8,753 nt of DNA from Treponema sp. (lineage in GTDB: Bacteria > Spirochaetota > Spirochaetia > Treponematales > Breznakiellaceae): positions 1 to 8,753 of the forward strand of contig WQRP01000068.1 in assembly GCA_009786675.1 (NCBI GenBank), in the 5' to 3' direction. Below the pieces are notes generated by a model, which saw nothing but the letters and a program-made list of their open reading frames with translations, was not told where the DNA came from and did no database searches. A program made the position numbers and the translations under genes. Shown here piece after piece: positions 4,717-8,753 of the stretch; the stretch's first letter is position 1, and the number at the start of each line of letters is the position of its first letter.

Positions 4717-6584
4717 GCACACTACCGAAAGGGCGCTTTTTGTTTGTCATAGGCGTCATGCTGGCGTCGGCCCTGGTCATCCTGGGACATTACGCGGTTT
4801 TGGCCGGGCAGGGCGGCACCGGGCGGGTCGGGGCGCAGCGCGCCACGCAGAACCGCGGCCCGATCGTGGACAGGAACGGAAGGATCCTGGCCGCCGAGGT
4901 AAGGCGCTACGATATTCATGTTAGGCCGCCAAGGGACAGGAGCAGGGACATAGAGGTCCAAAGGATCGCGATCCTGGCCACGGAGCTTGCCCCGATTCTA
5001 GGCATGGAAATGGAGGAGGTCTTCTGGCGCGTTTACGACGCGGACAGGGAGATCGTCCTGGGAAGGCAGGTTCCCGCCCAGGCCGTGGACGCTATCAGGG
5101 GCGTCCAGGACCGGGCGGACGGCAGCCTGGCTGGCGTCACGCCCAGGGCCGTGCCTTTCAGGGTTTACCCGGAAAGAAACCTTGCCGCGCAGATTGTCGG
5201 CTTCGTCGGGGCGGACCACGAGGGGCTCGAGGGCGTGGAGTTCGCCCTGAACAGGGACCTTTCCGGAAGGGGGGCCTCGGGCAGGGGGAGCAAGGTCGTC
5301 CTGACCATCGACGCCAACGTCCAGCATATCCTGGAGCAGGTCGCGGGATCCGTTCTGCGCGAGACCGGCGCGGAAAGCGTCATGTTCCTGGCCATGGATC
5401 CCCGCACCGGGGACATTCTGGGCTCGGCGGTGCTCCCCGGCTTCGATCCCAACGATCGCGGGGTCTCAAACCCGTACCTGTACCGGAACCTTGCCGCCCT
5501 GGAGCATTACGAGCCTGGATCGGTCATGAAGGTTTTCTCGGTCGCCGCCCTTCTGGAGGCCGGCGTCATATCCTCGGAAACCGAATTTTTCTGCGGCGGC
5601 TTTTACGAAAGGGTCTTTCCCGGCGGCGAGGTCGTGCGCATCGCGTGTTGGAACCCGCACGGCCACGGCCGGGTAAGGGCCAGGGAGATAGTGACGCTTT
5701 CGTGCAACGTCGGCGCCGCCTACGCCGCCGAGATGTACTCCGCCTACCTTTTCCACCGGGACCTGCGGAACTTTGGCTTCGGCAGCAGCACCGGCGCCTG
5801 GGTCAACCTGGAAACCCCGGGGATCCTGGCGGAGCCGCACCTTTGGTCGGGCCGTAGCAGGCAGACCATCTCCTTTGGGCAGGAGATCGCTACCTCCGCG
5901 CTGCAGGTTATGCAGGCGGCTACCGTCATCGCGAACGGCGGGATACTCGTCCCCCCAAGGATAGTCTCGCACGTCGTCTCGGCCGACGGCAGGACGGTCA
6001 CCCACCGGGAAAACCCGGCCAGCTCAAGCCGCCGCGTCGTAAGCCCCCGGACCGCCTGGACGGTGCTTGGCTACATGCGGGACACCGCGATCCAGGGCCA
6101 GGGAACCGGCTGGAGGGCCGACATGGGCGACCTTAGCCTGGCCGTCAAAACCGGGACCTCGCAGATACTCGACCCCAGGGGTGGGTACATCGCCAGTACC
6201 CTGGCCATACTGCCCGCGGAAAACCCATCGCTCATACTCTACGTCGTGATCACCCGCCCCCAAGGCGAGACTTCCAGCGCGCGGATAGCCGCCCCCGCCA
6301 TACGCAGGGCCGCCGAGCAGCTTGTCGATTACCTGGGAATCCCCAGGGGCAGGAACCCGATTTTCCTGCACACCGGTCGCCTGGACATCGCCGAGGAGGT
6401 GCTTCCCGCCGTCGGTCCGGCCGTCCCGAATTTGCACGGTTTTTCCAAGAGGGCGCTTCTGCCCCTGCTTCTCCGCGACGACATCACCGTGGAGATATGG
6501 GGCGACGGCTGGGTTCACCGCCAGTCCCCCCCCCCGGGGGTGGCCCTGACGCGGGGAATGGTACTGGAATTGGAGCTACGATAG
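4713..6584 (+). CDS. ftsI: Class B penicillin-binding protein (FtsI/PBP3 type) with C-terminal PASTA domain
   Basis: This 623-residue transpeptidase cross-links peptidoglycan, most likely at the division septum. An N-terminal membrane anchor (about residues 9-31) is followed by the class B dimerisation motif RGPIVDRNGRILA (48-60). The transpeptidase domain carries all three active-site motifs: S270-V-M-K273 in EPGSVMKVFSVAALLEAG, S330-C-N332, and K479-T-G481. Residues 571-623 form a single PASTA domain starting VPNLHG. The EPGS-x-x-K context and the PASTA tail favour FtsI/SpoVD over the elongation-type PBP2 (MrdA). It overlaps the signal peptidase gene by 4 nt and ends 14 nt before the DUF115 gene. 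It is not in the usual mraW-ftsL-ftsI-murE cluster, so a second FtsI-like gene may exist elsewhere. A C10 tract at 6526-6535 lies inside the PASTA coding region (the QSPPPG turn). Confidence 0.93.
   Translation: MSTLPKGRFLFVIGVMLASALVILGHYAVLAGQGGTGRVGAQRATQNRGPIVDRNGRILAAEVRRYDIHVRPPRDRSRDIEVQRIAILATELAPILGMEMEEVFWRVYDADREIVLGRQVPAQAVDAIRGVQDRADGSLAGVTPRAVPFRVYPERNLAAQIVGFVGADHEGLEGVEFALNRDLSGRGASGRGSKVVLTIDANVQHILEQVAGSVLRETGAESVMFLAMDPRTGDILGSAVLPGFDPNDRGVSNPYLYRNLAALEHYEPGSVMKVFSVAALLEAGVISSETEFFCGGFYERVFPGGEVVRIACWNPHGHGRVRAREIVTLSCNVGAAYAAEMYSAYLFHRDLRNFGFGSSTGAWVNLETPGILAEPHLWSGRSRQTISFGQEIATSALQVMQAATVIANGGILVPPRIVSHVVSADGRTVTHRENPASSSRRVVSPRTAWTVLGYMRDTAIQGQGTGWRADMGDLSLAVKTGTSQILDPRGGYIASTLAILPAENPSLILYVVITRPQGETSSARIAAPAIRRAAEQLVDYLGIPRGRNPIFLHTGRLDIAEEVLPAVGPAVPNLHGFSKRALLPLLLRDDITVEIWGDGWVHRQSPPPGVALTRGMVLELELR
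6526..6540 (+). repeat. C10-G5 homopolymer tract within the PBP gene
   Basis: Ten C residues (6526-6535) are followed directly by five G. In the PBP frame the codons are TCC CCC CCC CCG GGG, encoding the turn SPPPG of the PASTA domain. The tract also contains an in-frame heptamer C-CCC-CCC (6527-6533), a possible slippage sequence. Shifting the frame by -1 here leads into the open frame of the downstream DUF115 gene. Confidence 0.85.
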
Positions 6585-6585
6585 C

Positions 6586-6590
6586 GAGGT
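6586..6590 (+). promoter_or_regulatory. Ribosome binding site for the DUF115 gene
   Basis: GAGGT lies 8 nt before the ATG at 6599, supporting that start over the much earlier in-frame ATG at 6497 inside the PBP gene. Another ATG at 6592 is only 1 nt from the site and leads to a stop after 26 codons. Confidence 0.65.
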
Positions 6591-6598
6591 CATGGTTT

Positions 6599-8575
6599 AT
6601 GTTGAAGAAATTGTCACACTGGAAAGCCAACAGCACGGTCCTGCGGAAAATCTATCCTGGGCTTCTTGAGGAACTGCTTCGCCACGAAAGCCGCCCCCCA
6701 TCGGGCGGCGGCGAGCCGAAGGTCGAGACCGCGTCCTCCGGTATGCCGACCATGCTGATAAACGGGCGCTACGTCCATTCCCCCCGCGATCCGGCCAGGG
6801 AAGGGCATCGCCTCGCGGAGGCCTGCCTTTCGAGCTCGGCGGCGGGCGCGGGCGACGACGCGCCGGTTCTGGTTCTGGGCTTTGGCCTCGGCTACGCGGC
6901 GGAGGCGATTACCAGGCTTGCCCCGCAAAGGCCGCTGGTAATCGTGGAAAAGAACCCCGGCCTGCTTCGCCGGGCTTTCGAGCTTCGCGACTTCAGCCGG
7001 TTCCTTTCCAGGCCGGGCATAGCCTTTGTGCCCGGCGGCGAGGGCGATGGGGCCGTCGTGGCGCTTTCGTTTTTTGAAAAAAACGGCGGCAACGGGCAGA
7101 CCCGTTCCGGGCAGGCCCACTCCGGGCACGTCCACCACGGGCACGTCCCAAGGGGGCGAAGCCCGCTTATCCTTCGCAACAGGACGCTGACCGGTATCGA
7201 CGAGCAGTGGTACTCCGCCGCCGAGAACCGCGTCCGCGCCTGGGCGACCCAGGGCGACGTGAACAAGGCGACGCTTAAAAAGTTCGGCAGGCGCTGGGTA
7301 CGCAACCTTACCCGCAACATGGCCGCGATACGGGATCTGCCGGGCATTTCGGGCCTGGCCGGGCTTGCCGGCCCGCCGGGCTCGGACGGCCGGCCGAGTC
7401 CGGACGGAGTGTTCCCGGTTTTTCTGGCCGCCGCCGGCCCCGGCCTGGACGACGTCGGCAGCCTTCTTCCGGAGATACGGAAGCGCTGCATCGTCGTTGC
7501 CGTGGACACGAGCCTTCGCTTCTTTAGCCGAAGCGAAACCGAGCCGGATTTCGTCCTCGTGGTAGATCCGCAGTTCTGGAACAGCCGGCACCTTGATCGC
7601 TGCGCGACGGGCCGGCGCACCAGGATGATCGCCGAGTCGGCGGTGTACCCGCCCGCGCTTCGGCTCCCCTTTGGCGGGACCTTCCTGTGCGGATCGCTTT
7701 TCCCCCTGGGCGCGTTTATCGAGAAAAGGGTAGACCCCAAGGGCCTTCTTGGCGCCGGCGGCTCGGTCGCCACTAGCGCCTGGGATTTCTGCCGAACACT
7801 TGGGGCCGGGGAAATCTGGGTGGCCGGCCTGGATCTCGCCTTTCCGGGCAACAGGACGCACTTCAAGGGCGCGATGTTCGAGGAAAAGGCCCTCGCCGAA
7901 TCCGGCCGCTTGAAACCTGCCGAGACCTTTCTGCAGGCCGCCCTGCGAAGCGGCGTCCCCTTTATGGCTCCGTCCGCTTCCGGCGGAAAGGTGCTTACCG
8001 ACCGCCGCCTTTCCCTTTACGCGTCCTGGTTCGAGAACAGCTTCCAGGCCAACCCCGGCATACGCAATTACCGCCTGACGCGCGACGGCCCGGGCTACCA
8101 GGGCGGCATCGCAATCTCGGGCTTTGAGCCCGCCTGGACGGAACGCCTTCTTGCCCTGCCGGAACGCCGCGCCGAAATCGACGCCCGGCTCGACTCCGCG
8201 TTTTCCCGCATCGAAACGGAATTCCAGGGGGAGACGCCGCAAAGGCACCGGCGTTACGAGGCCGCCCTTGCCGACCTGAGATCCGGCCTGGAAAAAATAA
8301 AGGCCTGTTGCGGGGAAGGGGAAAGGCTCGCCGCCGGAGCCCTGCGGAACGGCGGTTACGCGGACCGAAAAAAGACCCTTGCCGCCCTGGATCGAATCAA
8401 CCGCGCAATCGCCGAAAGCGAGGTAAGGGAAATCGCTGGTTTTCTTATGCCCGAGGAACCCCTTGGGGAGATCGCCGCCCCGCCCGCCGGAAACGAGGCC
8501 GCCTTTCGCGGGTATCTGGAATCCTCGCTAAGGCTTTACCGGGCCCTGGCGGAAGCCACTGGGATTGACGTGTAA
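6599..8575 (+). CDS. MptE-like/DUF115 protein, motility-associated factor family (putative glycosyltransferase)
   Basis: This 658-residue protein is predicted cytoplasmic. A first Rossmann-like region has a glycine loop at 94-98 (VLVLGFGLGYAAEA) and an acidic strand end (VIVEKNP). The DUF115 domain, about 270-450, shows FLAAAGPGLDD (275-285), VVAVDTSLRFF (D303 in the middle), VLVVDPQF, the GAGGSVATSAWDF segment (385 onward) and VAGLDLAFPGNRTHFKG. These are hallmarks of the family that includes archaeal MptE and the Campylobacter Maf proteins, which modify flagellin with nonulosonic acids. A similar role on spirochaete flagellins is inference; no flagellar gene is in the window. Residues 166-185 are a low-complexity, His/Gly-rich insert made by four 15-bp repeats. 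The last ~100 residues look helical. It starts 14 nt after the PBP gene and is probably in the same operon. The catalytic chemistry is uncertain: pyrophosphokinase-like fold or glycosyltransferase. Confidence 0.88.
   Translation: MLKKLSHWKANSTVLRKIYPGLLEELLRHESRPPSGGGEPKVETASSGMPTMLINGRYVHSPRDPAREGHRLAEACLSSSAAGAGDDAPVLVLGFGLGYAAEAITRLAPQRPLVIVEKNPGLLRRAFELRDFSRFLSRPGIAFVPGGEGDGAVVALSFFEKNGGNGQTRSGQAHSGHVHHGHVPRGRSPLILRNRTLTGIDEQWYSAAENRVRAWATQGDVNKATLKKFGRRWVRNLTRNMAAIRDLPGISGLAGLAGPPGSDGRPSPDGVFPVFLAAAGPGLDDVGSLLPEIRKRCIVVAVDTSLRFFSRSETEPDFVLVVDPQFWNSRHLDRCATGRRTRMIAESAVYPPALRLPFGGTFLCGSLFPLGAFIEKRVDPKGLLGAGGSVATSAWDFCRTLGAGEIWVAGLDLAFPGNRTHFKGAMFEEKALAESGRLKPAETFLQAALRSGVPFMAPSASGGKVLTDRRLSLYASWFENSFQANPGIRNYRLTRDGPGYQGGIAISGFEPAWTERLLALPERRAEIDARLDSAFSRIETEFQGETPQRHRRYEAALADLRSGLEKIKACCGEGERLAAGALRNGGYADRKKTLAALDRINRAIAESEVREIAGFLMPEEPLGEIAAPPAGNEAAFRGYLESSLRLYRALAEATGIDV
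7094..7153 (+). repeat. Four 15-bp tandem repeats inside the DUF115 gene
   Basis: Four units begin GGGCA at 7094, 7109, 7124 and 7139. Units 1 and 2 share GGGCAGxCCC; units 3 and 4 share GGGCACGTCC. In frame they encode GQTRS, GQAHS, GHVHH and GHVPR, a Gly-led five-residue repeat giving a His-rich flexible insert between the first Rossmann-like region and the DUF115 domain. As the period is a multiple of three, copy changes would keep the frame. Confidence 0.8.
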
Positions 8576-8584
8576 ACCCTGGCT

Positions 8585-8738
8585 CTATTGAGGATAACCG
8601 TCCTTGCCCCGCAACATGGCCTCGGCCGCTGATGCCAGAAAAGCGCTTCTATGCGGATATAAAACCTGGGAAATCGGGAACCACAACGCCGTATCCGCCT
8701 TTCCCATTGCTTTCAAACAACGCGATGTATTTTTCCAT
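8585..8738 (-). pseudogene. Decayed HicB-like antitoxin
   Basis: Starting at ATG 8738, with a good AGGGGG ribosome binding site 6-8 nt upstream, the - strand encodes MEKYIALFE and then GGYGVVVPDFPGFISA, which matches the N-terminal fold of HicB-family antitoxins (short strand, GGYxVxxPDxPG turn). A TAG at 8651-8649 ends it after 29 codons, far short of the 70-130 residues of intact HicB. Another frame then reads AFLASAAEAMLRGKDGYPQ to a TAG at 8587-8585, resembling the expected helix that follows the GDT-EEA motif, and a third frame holds a possible IEAL piece between them. This pattern suggests frameshifts and a small deletion. A hicA toxin, if any, would lie beyond the right edge. It faces the DUF115 gene tail to tail, 9 bp apart. 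Recognition is from motif memory only, on a short piece. Confidence 0.55.
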
Positions 8739-8753
8739 GGTTTCCCCCTTCAC

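Noticed and set aside
4294..4722. Upstream in-frame extension of the M23 peptidase across the signal peptidase gene
   Set aside because: The extra 143 codons are exactly antisense to a well-supported signal peptidase, and they cross both predicted promoters. The ATG at 4293 leaves all domains intact.
6592..6672. A 26-codon reading frame starting at ATG 6592, overlapping the start of the DUF115 gene
   Set aside because: The ATG is only 1 nt after the ribosome binding site and the product has no features. The ATG at 6599 has correct spacing and opens the long conserved frame.
6614..8248. A 544-codon open frame on the - strand inside the DUF115 gene
   Set aside because: It is antisense and low in complexity (Ala, Gly, Arg, Lys), with no recognisable motif. 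The + frame carries the conserved DUF115 segments.
1..8753. CRISPR arrays, tRNA or rRNA genes, insertion sequences or attachment sites
   Set aside because: No regularly spaced repeats, cloverleaf-like segments, transposase motifs or flanking inverted repeats were seen. The only tandem repeat is the 15-bp coding repeat at 7094-7153.

Overview
The window is GC-rich, tightly packed bacterial chromosome. Its content fits a spirochaete, most likely Treponema-like. The clues are a MptE-like/DUF115 (motility-associated factor) protein, a LysM/M23 envelope peptidase and a binding-protein-dependent sugar transporter with no ATPase gene beside it. No rRNA or marker gene is present, so this assignment is inference. 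Arginine is often written AGG despite the GC richness. I saw no insertion sequence, tRNA, rRNA or CRISPR array.

Layout. (1) Positions 1-2580, + strand: the 3' end of a carbohydrate ABC transporter operon. It holds the last 23 codons of a first permease, a complete MalG-type permease and a secreted solute-binding protein placed last, and it closes with a strong intrinsic terminator. (2) Positions 2605-4293, - strand: a LysM/M23 membrane-anchored peptidoglycan hydrolase, followed by two very small genes. One encodes a 42-residue single-pass membrane peptide. The other starts on TTG, overlaps it by 4 nt and encodes a 69-residue charged helical protein. (3) Positions 4294-4338: a 45-bp divergent promoter region in which the two predicted -10 boxes overlap. 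The rightward promoter places transcription start on the ATG of the next gene. (4) Positions 4339-8575, + strand: a compact signal peptidase I, a class B penicillin-binding protein of FtsI type with a PASTA domain (ATGA overlap), and a 658-residue DUF115 protein. (5) Positions 8576-8753: the 3' flank, holding a short decayed hicB-like antitoxin on the - strand.

How the parts fit. The two divergent units both concern the envelope: cutting of the peptidoglycan wall (M23) on one side, and signal-peptide removal, septal cross-linking and probable glycosyl transfer on the other. The shared promoter suggests linked or mutually exclusive expression. The sugar transporter to the left is a separate unit.

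The features most worth a second look are the overlapping promoter pair with a predicted leaderless signal peptidase mRNA, a C10 tract near the end of the PBP gene from which the -1 frame is open straight into the DUF115 gene, the two small genes behind the M23 peptidase, and a 15-bp in-frame repeat in the DUF115 gene.
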